Shown piece by piece: positions 7,849 to 15,542 of a stretch of 64,000 nt of DNA (its first letter is position 1; each line of letters starts with the position of its first letter). The position numbers were made by a program, and so were the translations under genes. Source of the DNA: Aquisphaera giovannonii (GTDB lineage Bacteria; Planctomycetota; Planctomycetia; Isosphaerales; Isosphaeraceae). Under the pieces are notes generated by a model. The model saw only the letters and a program-made list of their open reading frames with translations. It was not told where the DNA came from and ran no database searches. The stretch covers positions 7,812,001 to 7,876,000 of the forward strand of contig NZ_CP042997.1 in NCBI RefSeq assembly GCF_008087625.1, read 5' to 3'.

Positions 7849-9027
7849 GTGACCTTGATGAAGCCTGGTGATTCGCTCACGCGCGTGGTGATCCTGGGCT
7901 CGACCGGGTCGATCGGACGCAACGGGCTGGACGTCATCGCGCACGACGCCGGCAGGCGGCTGCGGGCCTGGGGGCTTAGCGGCCACCGCAGCCGGGAGAC
8001 GCTCCTGGAGCAGTGCCGGGCGCACCGGCCTCGGTACGTGACGGTGACCGATCCCGACACGGCGCGGTCCATCCGCGGCGACCTGAAGGGCCTGGACCTG
8101 GAGGTCCTCGACGGCCCCGAGGGCATCATCCGGATGGTCCAGGACCCCGCCACCGACAGGGTCCTGAGCGCGATCGTCGGGGCCGCGGGCCTCGAGGGGA
8201 CCTGGGCGGCGCTCGAGGCCGGGAAGACCGTCGCGCTGGCCAACAAGGAGAGCCTCGTCGTCGCCGGGCCGCTCGTGATGGAGCTGGTCGAACGTCGCGG
8301 CGGCCGCCTCCTGCCCGTGGACAGCGAGCACTCCGCGATCTTCCAGGCCCTCCGCTGCGGCGAGCCGAAGGAAGTCCGCAGGGTGATCCTCACGTCGTCC
8401 GGCGGCCCGTTCCGCGGCAAGACGCGGCGCGAGCTGCTCGGCGTCACGCCCGAGGAGGCCCTGCGGCACCCGACCTGGAAGATGGGGCCGAAGATCACGA
8501 TCGACTCGGCCACCCTGATGAACAAGGCCCTGGAGGTCATCGAGGCCCGCTGGCTGTTCGGCCTCGAGCCGGAGCAGGTCGAGGTCGTGATCCACCCCGA
8601 GAGCGTCGTCCACTCGATGGTGGAGTTCGCGGACGGCAGCGTGATCGCCCAGCTCTCTCCGCCCGACATGCGGCTGCCGATCCAGTACGCCCTGACCTAT
8701 CCCGACCGGCTCCCCTGCCCCGGGCCCCGCGTGGACCTGACCCGGCCGCTCTCGCTGCACTTCGAGCCGCCGGACCGCGACACGTTCCCCTGCCTGGACC
8801 TCGGCTTCGAGGTCATGAGCCGGGGAGGGACCGCCGGCGCGGCCCTGAACGCGGCGAACGAGGCCGCGGTCGCGCGGTTCCTCGGCGGCGAGATCGGCTT
8901 CCTCGACATCCCCCGGGCCTGCCGGGCCGCGATCGACGACCATACCTTTGATCCCCGTCCGTCGCTCGACCAGCTCTGGAAGGTCGACGCGAGGGCCCGC
9001 CTGGAGGTTCAGCGTTGGCAACCCTGA
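7849..9027 (+). CDS. dxr: 1-deoxy-D-xylulose 5-phosphate reductoisomerase
   Basis: The enzyme converts DXP to 2-C-methyl-D-erythritol 4-phosphate with NADPH, the committed step of the MEP isoprenoid pathway, in the cytosol. The 392-residue product has the NADPH-binding motif GSTGSIG near residue 18, ALANKESLVVAG, the metal/substrate segment DSEHSAIFQALR, and HPESVVHSMVEFADGS, all diagnostic of Dxr and in the usual order and length. The start may be GTG at 7849 or ATG three codons later at 7858; neither has a strong ribosome binding site. The 3' end overlaps the rseP start by 13 bp, so the two are translationally coupled, an arrangement common in other bacteria where dxr precedes rseP. Confidence 0.97.
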   Translation: MTLMKPGDSLTRVVILGSTGSIGRNGLDVIAHDAGRRLRAWGLSGHRSRETLLEQCRAHRPRYVTVTDPDTARSIRGDLKGLDLEVLDGPEGIIRMVQDPATDRVLSAIVGAAGLEGTWAALEAGKTVALANKESLVVAGPLVMELVERRGGRLLPVDSEHSAIFQALRCGEPKEVRRVILTSSGGPFRGKTRRELLGVTPEEALRHPTWKMGPKITIDSATLMNKALEVIEARWLFGLEPEQVEVVIHPESVVHSMVEFADGSVIAQLSPPDMRLPIQYALTYPDRLPCPGPRVDLTRPLSLHFEPPDRDTFPCLDLGFEVMSRGGTAGAALNAANEAAVARFLGGEIGFLDIPRACRAAIDDHTFDPRPSLDQLWKVDARARLEVQRWQP

Positions 9028-11012
9028 GCACGTTCTGGAACATCGCCCTGGTCGTCGTCGGCCTCGGGTTCGTGATCTTCTTCCACGAGCTGGGCCACTT
9101 CCTCCTGGCGAAGTGGAACGGGGTGAAGGTCGAGAAGTTCTCCATCGGCTTCGGGCCGACGCTGCTGGGCTTCCAGCGCGGGGAGACCGAGTACGTCATC
9201 GCGGCGATCCCGCTGGGCGGGTTCGTCAAGATGCTCGGCGAGGGGACCGAGGGCGAGGCGACGAGGTCGACCGACCCCCGCGCCTTCCCGAACAAGTCGG
9301 TCGGGGCGCGGATGGCCATCATCTCCGCCGGCGTCATCATGAACGTGATCCTGGGCCTGGCCTGCTTCGCCTACGCATACGGCCACGGGATGCTGGAGGC
9401 CCCGGCGAAGATCGGCGGAGTGGTCGCGGGCTCCCCGGCGTTCGAGGCCGGCCTCCGGCCCGGCGACGACATCGCGGCCATCGACGGCAAGACCGAGATC
9501 AGCTTCGCGAACATCATCCTCAAGGTGCGGCTCAGCGGCGAGGGGCAGACGCTCCGGTTCGACATCAAGCGGCCCGGCCGCGACGAGCCGATCCGCATGG
9601 AGATGCAGCCCCGTCGCGAGCCCGGCATCGACTTCCCGACCGTGGGCATCCTGCCCACGAAGAGCCTCGACGCGTTCGCGAGCCTGCCGCCGGCCGGGAC
9701 GACCGGCCCGTCCAAGCTCCCTGCGGATCTCTCGGACGCCGAGCGGAAGGCCTTCGAGACGCTCGTCGCGGCGGGCCCGGAGGGCGAGGCCCCAACCCCG
9801 CTGGCCGAACACGGAGCCTATCAGCGGCTCCTCTGCAAGTATCCGGACCGCCCGCTCGTCCACGTCTTCGAGCGGCACGCAACGCCCGACGCACCGGCCT
9901 CGGGCAAGAGCGAGTTCACGCTGCCCCCGTCCCGCTTCGTGGACTTCGGCTTCACGCCGACCGCCGAGCCGATTTCCGCGATCCGCAAGGAATCGATCGC
10001 CGAGCGGGCCGGCTTCCGCGCGGGGGATCGGATCGTCAAGGTGGACGGCCGCGAGGACTTCGACCCCATGAGGCTCCCCACGGATTGCCTTCGGAACGCG
10101 GGCAAGGCCATGACCTTCGAGGTCGAGCGCGGCTCCGGGCCTGATGCCAAGCGGGTCACGCTGACGGCGACGCCCGACGACAGCCCGGCGTGGCTCGAGC
10201 CGATCCTACCCAAGGAGCCGCTGGAGGTCCCCGGCCTCGGGCTCGCCTTCCCGATCCGGCCGAAGATCCAGGCGGTTCGCCCGGACTCCCCGGCCGCCCG
10301 CGCCGGGCTGAAGCCGGGCGACGAGGTCACCGCGATGGGATACGCGCCCAAGAAGCCGGCTTCGGCGAAGGACGCCGCCGCCAAGGAGACCGGGAAGAAG
10401 GACTCCGCGCCCGAGCTCGTCGGGTTCGGCGGCGACGATGGGGCCGCCTGGCCGTCGCGGTTCCAGGAGTTGCAGTATCACGAGGGCCCGGTCCTCCTGG
10501 TCGTCAACAACGGCTCCAGCCCGGTGAGCGTCACGCCGGAGCCGGTCGACGGCTGGTACTTCCCCGACAGGGGCCTCCGGTTCGTCGACCTCTTCCGCAA
10601 GCTCCCGCCGCAGAGCATCGGGTCGGCGATCCGGCGGGGATGGGACGACACGGTCGAGAACATCCTGAGCATCTACGCGATGATCCGCAGCCTCGCCCAG
10701 CACCGGGTGGGCACCAAGGGGGTGGCCGGCCCCGTCAGGATCGCGGGCATCGCCTATCAGGCCGCGTCGTCGGGGCTCACGGACCTGATCCACTTCCTGG
10801 GGCTCATCAGCATCAACCTCGCCGTGATCAACTTCCTGCCCATCCCGCCCCTGGACGGCGGCCAGATGGCCTTCCTGATCGCCGAGAAGGTCCGCGGGAA
10901 GCCGCTCCCCGAGTCGGCCCTGACGCCGATGGTGGTGACGGGCCTGGTCCTGATCCTCTGCCTCTTCGTCTTCGTGACGTATCAGGACATCTTCTCCTTC
11001 TTCGGCAAGTAG
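9015..11012 (+). CDS. rseP: RIP zinc metalloprotease RseP (site-2 protease) with three PDZ domains
   Basis: An intramembrane protease that cuts membrane-anchored proteins such as anti-sigma factors. The zinc motif HELGH is at residues 24-28 inside the first membrane helix, and the third-ligand motif (NFLPIPPLDGGQM) is near residue 605, followed by the last membrane helices. Between them lie three PDZ-like domains (about residues 125-200, 317-395 and 417-520), each with a GL.PGD or GF.AGD loop, and linkers. At 665 residues it is about 200 longer than E. coli RseP, which has two PDZ domains. The start is a TTG inside the end of dxr. No anti-sigma substrate gene is adjacent. Confidence 0.95.
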   Translation: MATLSTFWNIALVVVGLGFVIFFHELGHFLLAKWNGVKVEKFSIGFGPTLLGFQRGETEYVIAAIPLGGFVKMLGEGTEGEATRSTDPRAFPNKSVGARMAIISAGVIMNVILGLACFAYAYGHGMLEAPAKIGGVVAGSPAFEAGLRPGDDIAAIDGKTEISFANIILKVRLSGEGQTLRFDIKRPGRDEPIRMEMQPRREPGIDFPTVGILPTKSLDAFASLPPAGTTGPSKLPADLSDAERKAFETLVAAGPEGEAPTPLAEHGAYQRLLCKYPDRPLVHVFERHATPDAPASGKSEFTLPPSRFVDFGFTPTAEPISAIRKESIAERAGFRAGDRIVKVDGREDFDPMRLPTDCLRNAGKAMTFEVERGSGPDAKRVTLTATPDDSPAWLEPILPKEPLEVPGLGLAFPIRPKIQAVRPDSPAARAGLKPGDEVTAMGYAPKKPASAKDAAAKETGKKDSAPELVGFGGDDGAAWPSRFQELQYHEGPVLLVVNNGSSPVSVTPEPVDGWYFPDRGLRFVDLFRKLPPQSIGSAIRRGWDDTVENILSIYAMIRSLAQHRVGTKGVAGPVRIAGIAYQAASSGLTDLIHFLGLISINLAVINFLPIPPLDGGQMAFLIAEKVRGKPLPESALTPMVVTGLVLILCLFVFVTYQDIFSFFGK

Positions 11013-11046
11013 CGTCGCGGTCGAACGTCGTCCCGGAGCTTCGGCC

Positions 11047-11724
11047 ATGCGGAGTGACTACGACGAGATGGGCCTCGGCCGGGAGGCGGTCCTGGCCCAC
11101 CTCGAGCAGGGCAAGCCCCTGAACGGGCTCATGACCTCGCCGGGGGCGACAGCGGCCCTCGTCGTCGACAGCATCGCGGCGGTCGCGCTCGATGCGCACG
11201 GCGGCCTCGGCCCGACGCTCATCCGGCACGCCCCGCCCCGCCCGAAGCTCCTCAACGCCCTTACCGCGGGCTCCCTGGCGGGGCTCTTTCCCGGGGCCTC
11301 GCGGCGGTCTCTTCTGGCCCTCTCCGCCGGATTGCTCCAGGTCCACGACTTCTGGGAGGAGAGCCACTCCGCCGCCCAGGAGGCCGACGACCTGGGAGAG
11401 AAACACTTCTCCGCCTACTGGCACGGGATCGCCCACCGCCGCGAGCCGGACGCCGGGAATGCCTCCTACTGGTTCCGTCGCGTCGGCCGGCATGCGATCT
11501 TCGCGGACCTCCGCGAGGAGGCCGTCGCGATCTTCAAGGCGGCCGGGGACGATCGCTCGGGCGGGCGCCTCATGGGCGGCGGCGGCTGGGACCCCTACGA
11601 GATGATCAAACTCTGCACCTCCGCCCGCCCCGGGACGCCGGTGGAGGCCCTCGCGCGGCGGCTCCAGCGGGCCGAGATGCACCTGCTACTCGTCGCCAAC
11701 GCCGACGCCCTCCAGGGCGATTGA
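11047..11724 (+). CDS. Conserved hypothetical protein
   Basis: A 225-residue soluble protein with no signal peptide. It is rich in helices and has a His/Glu/Trp-rich central stretch ([34 protein letters not shown], then [11 protein letters not shown]), reminiscent of a metal- or ligand-binding helical bundle, though I cannot name a family. The C-terminal [10 protein letters not shown] and a final helix suggest a compact domain. It begins 34 bp after rseP and may belong to the dxr-rseP transcript. The downstream acs gene has its own spacer of 134 bp. Coding is supported by high GC at third positions and plausible length. Confidence 0.7.
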   Translation: MRSDYDEMGLGREAVLAHLEQGKPLNGLMTSPGATAALVVDSIAAVALDAHGGLGPTLIRHAPPRPKLLNALTAGSLAGLFPGASRRSLLALSAGLLQVHDFWEESHSAAQEADDLGEKHFSAYWHGIAHRREPDAGNASYWFRRVGRHAIFADLREEAVAIFKAAGDDRSGGRLMGGGGWDPYEMIKLCTSARPGTPVEALARRLQRAEMHLLLVANADALQGD

Positions 11725-11858
11725 CGGGGCACCGGAGGGGGCTTAGGATCAGGGCCATCGCCCTTGACCATCGCGACGGCCTCGCGCCCACGAACCGGCT
11801 GGCGAGGCCGACGGGCCGCGACGCGTGCCAGCCCCATCCGAGCGAGGAATCAGCGAAC

Positions 11859-13844
11859 ATGCCCTCCCCCACCAGCAGCGGCGCCATCACGAGCGTCCTC
11901 CAAGAGACGCGGGTCTTCCCGCCCCCCGCGGAGTTCGCCCGCGCCGCCCACGTCTCCAGCCTGGAGCAGTACCAGGAGCTCTGGAACCGTGCGAAGGACG
12001 ACCCGGAGGGCTTCTGGGCCGAGCAGGCGGGCCGGCTGATTTCCTGGTTCAAGCCCTGGGACCGCGTCCTCGACTGGAACCCGCCGTTCGCGAAGTGGTT
12101 CGAGGGGGCGCTCGTCAACGCCAGCTACAACTGCGTGGACCGCCACTGCGAGGGCCCGAACAAAAACAAGGCCGCCCTGATCTGGGAGGGCGAGCCGGGC
12201 GACCGCCGGGTGCTCCGCTACCAGGACCTCCAGCGCGAGGTGGCCCGGTTCGCCAACGTCCTCAAGGGCCTGGGCGTCCGCAAGGGCGACGTCGTCGCCC
12301 TGTACCTGCCGATGATCCCCGAGCTGGTCGTCGCGGCCCTGGCCTGCGCGCGGATCGGCGCCCCGCACACGGTCGTCTTCGGAGGCTTCAGCGCCGAGGC
12401 CCTCGCCGGCCGGATCCAGGACTGCAAGGCGAAGGTCCTGGTCACCGCCGACGGCGGCTATCGCCGGGGCAAGGTTGTCCCCCTGAAGGAGAACGCCGAC
12501 GGCGCCGCGGCCGTCTGCCCGACGCTCCAGCACGTCGTCGTCTACCGGCGGACGGGCCTCGACGTTGCCTGGTCCCACGGCCGCGACCACTGGTGGCACG
12601 AGCTGGAGGCCAACGCCTCCGCCGTCTGCCCCCCCGAGCCGGTCGACAGCGAGCACCCGCTGTTCATCCTCTACACGTCCGGCTCCACGGGCAAGCCGAA
12701 GGGCATCCTGCACACGACCGGGGGCTACCTCGTGGGCACGGCCCTGACGACGCAATGGGTCTTCGACATCAAGGACGACGACACCTACTGGTGCACCGCC
12801 GACGTCGGCTGGGTCACCGGCCACTCGTACCTCGTCTACGGCCCGCTCGCCCTGGGCGCGACCTGCGTCATGTTCGAGGGCGCGCCGAACTGGCCCGATG
12901 AGGGGCGGTTCTGGAAGATCATCGAGGACTACCGGGTCACCATCCTCTACACCGCGCCCACGGCCATCCGCGCGTTCATGAAGTGGGGGGAGCAGTTCCC
13001 CAGGCGGCACGACCTTTCCAGCCTCCGGCTGCTGGGCTCCGTCGGCGAGCCGATCAATCCCGAGGCCTGGATGTGGTACCACAAGGTCATCGGCGGGGGA
13101 CGCTGCCCCGTGGTCGACACCTGGTGGCAGACCGAGACCGGGGCGATCATGATCTCCCCGCTCCCCGGCGCGACGCCGACCGTGCCGGGCTCCGCGACGC
13201 GCCCGCTCCCGGGCATCGTCCCGGAGGTCGTCACCAAGGACGGCACCCCGGTGGGGGTCAACGAGGGCGGCTTCCTCATCGTCAAGCAGCCGTGGCCGTC
13301 GATGCTCCGGACGATCTACGGGGACGACGACCGCTACAAGGCGCAGTACTGGAGCGACATCCCGGGCTCGTATTTCACGGGCGACGGCGCGCGGCGGGAT
13401 GAGAACGGCAACTTCTGGATCATGGGCCGCGTGGACGACGTCCTGAACGTCGCCGGGCATCGCCTCTCCACCATGGAGGTCGAGAGCGCGCTCGTCAGCC
13501 ACAGGGCCGTCGCCGAGGCCGCCGTGGTGGGCAAGCCGGACGACCTGAAGGGCCAGGCCATCGCCGCCTTCGTCACGCTCGAGTCCGGCTACGCCGCCAG
13601 CGAGGAGCTCCGCAAGGAGCTGCGGAATCACGTGGTGAAGGAGATCGGCGCGCTCGCACGGCCGGACGACATCCACTTCACGGACGCCCTGCCCAAGACG
13701 CGGAGCGGCAAGATCATGCGCCGGCTCCTGCGGGACATCGCCGCGGGGGTGGAGAGCGGCGGGGACACGTCCACGCTGGAAGACCTCAGCGTCATGGTCC
13801 GCCTCCGCCGCTTCGAGCAGAAGGCCGGCGGCGACGAGGAGTGA
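11859..13844 (+). CDS. acs: Acetyl-CoA synthetase
   Basis: AMP-forming acetate-CoA ligase of 661 residues, the normal family length. It activates acetate to acetyl-AMP and then acetyl-CoA in the cytosol. Signature motifs are all present: the P-loop-like [19 protein letters not shown] near residue 270, [10 protein letters not shown] near residue 425, the hinge region [16 protein letters not shown] and the C-terminal acetylatable lysine motif [11 protein letters not shown] near residue 613. An upstream in-frame extension exists, but ATG at 11859 is preferred because the N-terminus then matches family length and a GAGG lies about 12 bases upstream. Acetylation of the Lys in SGKIMRR is a well-known control of this family; no acetyltransferase is nearby. 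Confidence 0.97.
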   Translation: MPSPTSSGAITSVLQETRVFPPPAEFARAAHVSSLEQYQELWNRAKDDPEGFWAEQAGRLISWFKPWDRVLDWNPPFAKWFEGALVNASYNCVDRHCEGPNKNKAALIWEGEPGDRRVLRYQDLQREVARFANVLKGLGVRKGDVVALYLPMIPELVVAALACARIGAPHTVVFGGFSAEALAGRIQDCKAKVLVTADGGYRRGKVVPLKENADGAAAVCPTLQHVVVYRRTGLDVAWSHGRDHWWHELEANASAVCPPEPVDSEHPLFILYTSGSTGKPKGILHTTGGYLVGTALTTQWVFDIKDDDTYWCTADVGWVTGHSYLVYGPLALGATCVMFEGAPNWPDEGRFWKIIEDYRVTILYTAPTAIRAFMKWGEQFPRRHDLSSLRLLGSVGEPINPEAWMWYHKVIGGGRCPVVDTWWQTETGAIMISPLPGATPTVPGSATRPLPGIVPEVVTKDGTPVGVNEGGFLIVKQPWPSMLRTIYGDDDRYKAQYWSDIPGSYFTGDGARRDENGNFWIMGRVDDVLNVAGHRLSTMEVESALVSHRAVAEAAVVGKPDDLKGQAIAAFVTLESGYAASEELRKELRNHVVKEIGALARPDDIHFTDALPKTRSGKIMRRLLRDIAAGVESGGDTSTLEDLSVMVRLRRFEQKAGGDEE

Positions 13845-13957
13845 CGGCCGGGATGGATCGGGCCGCTCGGCTCTTGCTTCGCGCGGCGGGGATCGGCCGT
13901 CCTGCGGCGTCGACGCGACTCGGGCGCTGACTGCGCAGGCTCAGGTGGCTCGCCTCG

Positions 13958-14593
13958 GTGCTGCTGCTGGCCTATGCGGCCCTCCACGCGTTCCCGCAGG
14001 TCCTGTTCGCCTACAGCGTCAGCGAGCGGGGCATCACGCTCTATTCGAGCCGGCCGATCGCCGCGCGGGCCGCCGATCGGCTGGCGCGGGCCCGGGACCT
14101 CATCGATCGCTCCGAGCTGGCCGTACCGGGCCGGAGCGAGCGGGTCTTCCTGTGCAACTCACCCTGGCTCTACCGCCTCTTCGCGCCGCTGTCCGGCGGT
14201 GCCTTCGCCGTGTCCATGCCGGCCACCGGCCACATCTTCGTTGCCATGGCCGACGTGGACGCCGACCTGGCCTACAGCCAGGCCGCGGTCTATAACCGTC
14301 GGACGTTCTCGGGCCTGGTCGCGCATGAGGCGACTCATAACCTGATCCGCCGGCGATTGGGACTGTGGCGAGCGTCGCGGCTACCCTCGTGGGTCGTGGA
14401 GGGTTATTGCGACCATGTCGCCGGCGACGGCAGCTTCCCGGAGGAACGCGGGCTCCGGCTGATCGCCGCCGGTGAATCCTCCCCCGAACTTTCGTTCCGC
14501 TACTTCGAGCATCGCAGGAGGGTGGCCAAGCTCATCGACGAGCAGGGCCTATCCTTCGAGATGCTGGCGCGATGGGCCGCCGAGCACGACTGA
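13958..14593 (+). CDS. Membrane-anchored protein with HEATH zinc-protease-like motif
   Basis: A 211-residue product with a hydrophobic N-terminus and a gluzincin-like signature: HEATH in GLVAHEATHNLIRRRLG (about residues 127-131) and a downstream Glu in WVVEGYCDHVAG about 27 residues later, the spacing expected for the third zinc ligand of peptidase-MA-like proteins. I infer a small zinc metallopeptidase or a relative; the substrate is unknown. The start is uncertain. GTG at 13958 leaves the signal anchor without its usual basic residues, whereas the frame is open back to a CTG at 13931 that would add LRRLRWLAS before the hydrophobic core. A 25-codon upstream frame in the same phase ends at the TGA just before it. 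It converges on rpmB. Confidence 0.75.
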   Translation: MLLLAYAALHAFPQVLFAYSVSERGITLYSSRPIAARAADRLARARDLIDRSELAVPGRSERVFLCNSPWLYRLFAPLSGGAFAVSMPATGHIFVAMADVDADLAYSQAAVYNRRTFSGLVAHEATHNLIRRRLGLWRASRLPSWVVEGYCDHVAGDGSFPEERGLRLIAAGESSPELSFRYFEHRRRVAKLIDEQGLSFEMLARWAAEHD

Positions 14594-14637
14594 GAACGCT
14601 CCCGCGAAGAGCCGCGGGACGGCCGTTCGAAACGCAA

Positions 14638-14664
14638 GGCCCCGGACCTTGCTAGCCCGGGGCC
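14638..14664. terminator. GC-rich hairpin between convergent genes
   Basis: GGCCCCGG (14638-14645) pairs with CCGGGGCC (14657-14664) around an 11-nt loop. It sits midway between the end of the metalloprotease-like gene and the end of rpmB, so it can act on both strands. There is no clear U-tract. Confidence 0.5.
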
Positions 14665-14687
14665 ATCACCATCCGTTCCCGTCCGGA

Positions 14688-15008
14688 TCAGATCGGGTAC
14701 AGGTTCTTGTTCTCCTTCCGCGCCTTCTGGCTCCCCTTGGAGGCCTTGATCAGCGGGAAGGTCTGGACCTTGCCGTCCACTTCCAGGGTCAACTGGCCGG
14801 TCCGGATCACCGAGGTCGCCACGCGGACGTAGCGGGTGGTGCCGTTGGGCAGCCAGACGTGGATCCACTGGAGATTCGGCTTGAACGTGCGGCGGCTGAT
14901 GCCGGTCGTCTTCTTGCCGACGCCGCCGAGATACTTGGCCTTGCCGCGCTCGGTCTTGTGGTTGCCGAACGAGGTCTTCTTGCCGGACACTTCGCACTCG
15001 CGACCCAT
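14688..15008 (-). CDS. rpmB: 50S ribosomal protein bL28
   Basis: The N-terminus (MGRECEVSGKKTSFGNHKTERGKAK), the central RRTFKPNLQ and the later VRVATSVIRT segment match bL28, a component of the large ribosomal subunit near the E site. At 106 residues it is about 30 longer than the E. coli protein, mainly through a loop before RRTFKPNLQ (KYLGGVGKKTTGIS) and a Lys/Asn-rich tail. GGAGATGG lies about 5 bases before the ATG. It follows rpmF on the same strand after 94 bp and probably shares its promoter. Confidence 0.93.
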   Translation of the reverse strand: MGRECEVSGKKTSFGNHKTERGKAKYLGGVGKKTTGISRRTFKPNLQWIHVWLPNGTTRYVRVATSVIRTGQLTLEVDGKVQTFPLIKASKGSQKARKENKNLYPI

Positions 15009-15102
15009 CGAACCATCTCCTCGCCGCCGCGCGATCCCGCGGGCTCGACAAAAGGGACCACCGCGGGCTGTACCTCGCGGCCCGGCCGGCTCGGCCCGGG
15101 AC

Positions 15103-15309
15103 TTACTTCTTCACCTTCTCCTTGGCGACCGGGTTGTGCGGCTTGCTGCGCTGGATGTTGCCGCACTCCTCGACCAGCTCGCACACCTTGTGGGGCGGGA
15201 CCGCCAGCTTGCACTGCGGGCAGATGTTCAGCGCGGGAGCAACCAGGAAATCGTGGCTCCTTCGCATGCCTTTCGCGGACTTAGACTTACGTCGCTTTGG
15301 TACGGCCAC
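15103..15309 (-). CDS. rpmF: 50S ribosomal protein bL32
   Basis: The protein begins VAVPKRRKSKSAKGMRRSH, the hallmark of bL32, and has the zinc-binding half NICPQCKLAVPPHKVC. With GTG at 15309 it is 68 residues, close to the family norm; a Met six codons upstream is possible but would add non-homologous sequence. GGAG lies about 11 bases before the GTG. A Lys-rich tail (NPVAKEKVKK) extends the C-terminus. In many bacteria rpmF is followed by fatty acid genes (plsX); here it precedes rpmB instead. Confidence 0.93.
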   Translation of the reverse strand: MAVPKRRKSKSAKGMRRSHDFLVAPALNICPQCKLAVPPHKVCELVEECGNIQRSKPHNPVAKEKVKK

Positions 15310-15362
15310 GAACCTGTTCTCCAGCACGAGACCACGGGCATCGTCGTCGATCGAAAAATCCT

Positions 15363-15390
15363 ATTATCCGGTTCCGCGCCTGGCTTTCAA
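15363..15390 (-). promoter_or_regulatory. Sigma70-like promoter for rpmF-rpmB
   Basis: On the minus strand TTGAAA (15390-15385) and GATAAT (15368-15363) are 16 bp apart, a strong match. Transcription would start near 15356, giving a leader of about 47 nt to rpmF. Confidence 0.6.
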
Positions 15391-15448
15391 GACGGACCTG
15401 GCGGATTCCGGCGTGCGTCGCCCGCGTCGGCAGCGGGGCGTGCGGTCC

Positions 15449-15477
15449 TTGCCCCGCCCGGGCGGTGCCTCTATGTT
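15449..15477 (+). promoter_or_regulatory. Sigma70-like promoter for the YfhO-like gene
   Basis: TTGCCC (15449-15454) and TATGTT (15472-15477) with a 17-bp spacer. It lies about 65 bp before the ATG and is back to back with the rpmF promoter. Confidence 0.4.
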
Positions 15478-15542
15478 ACAGGCCGCCTCGGGGTGGGGGA
15501 ACGTCCGGGGGTGCCTGCGGGCACGAGAAGGAGCTGGTGCCG

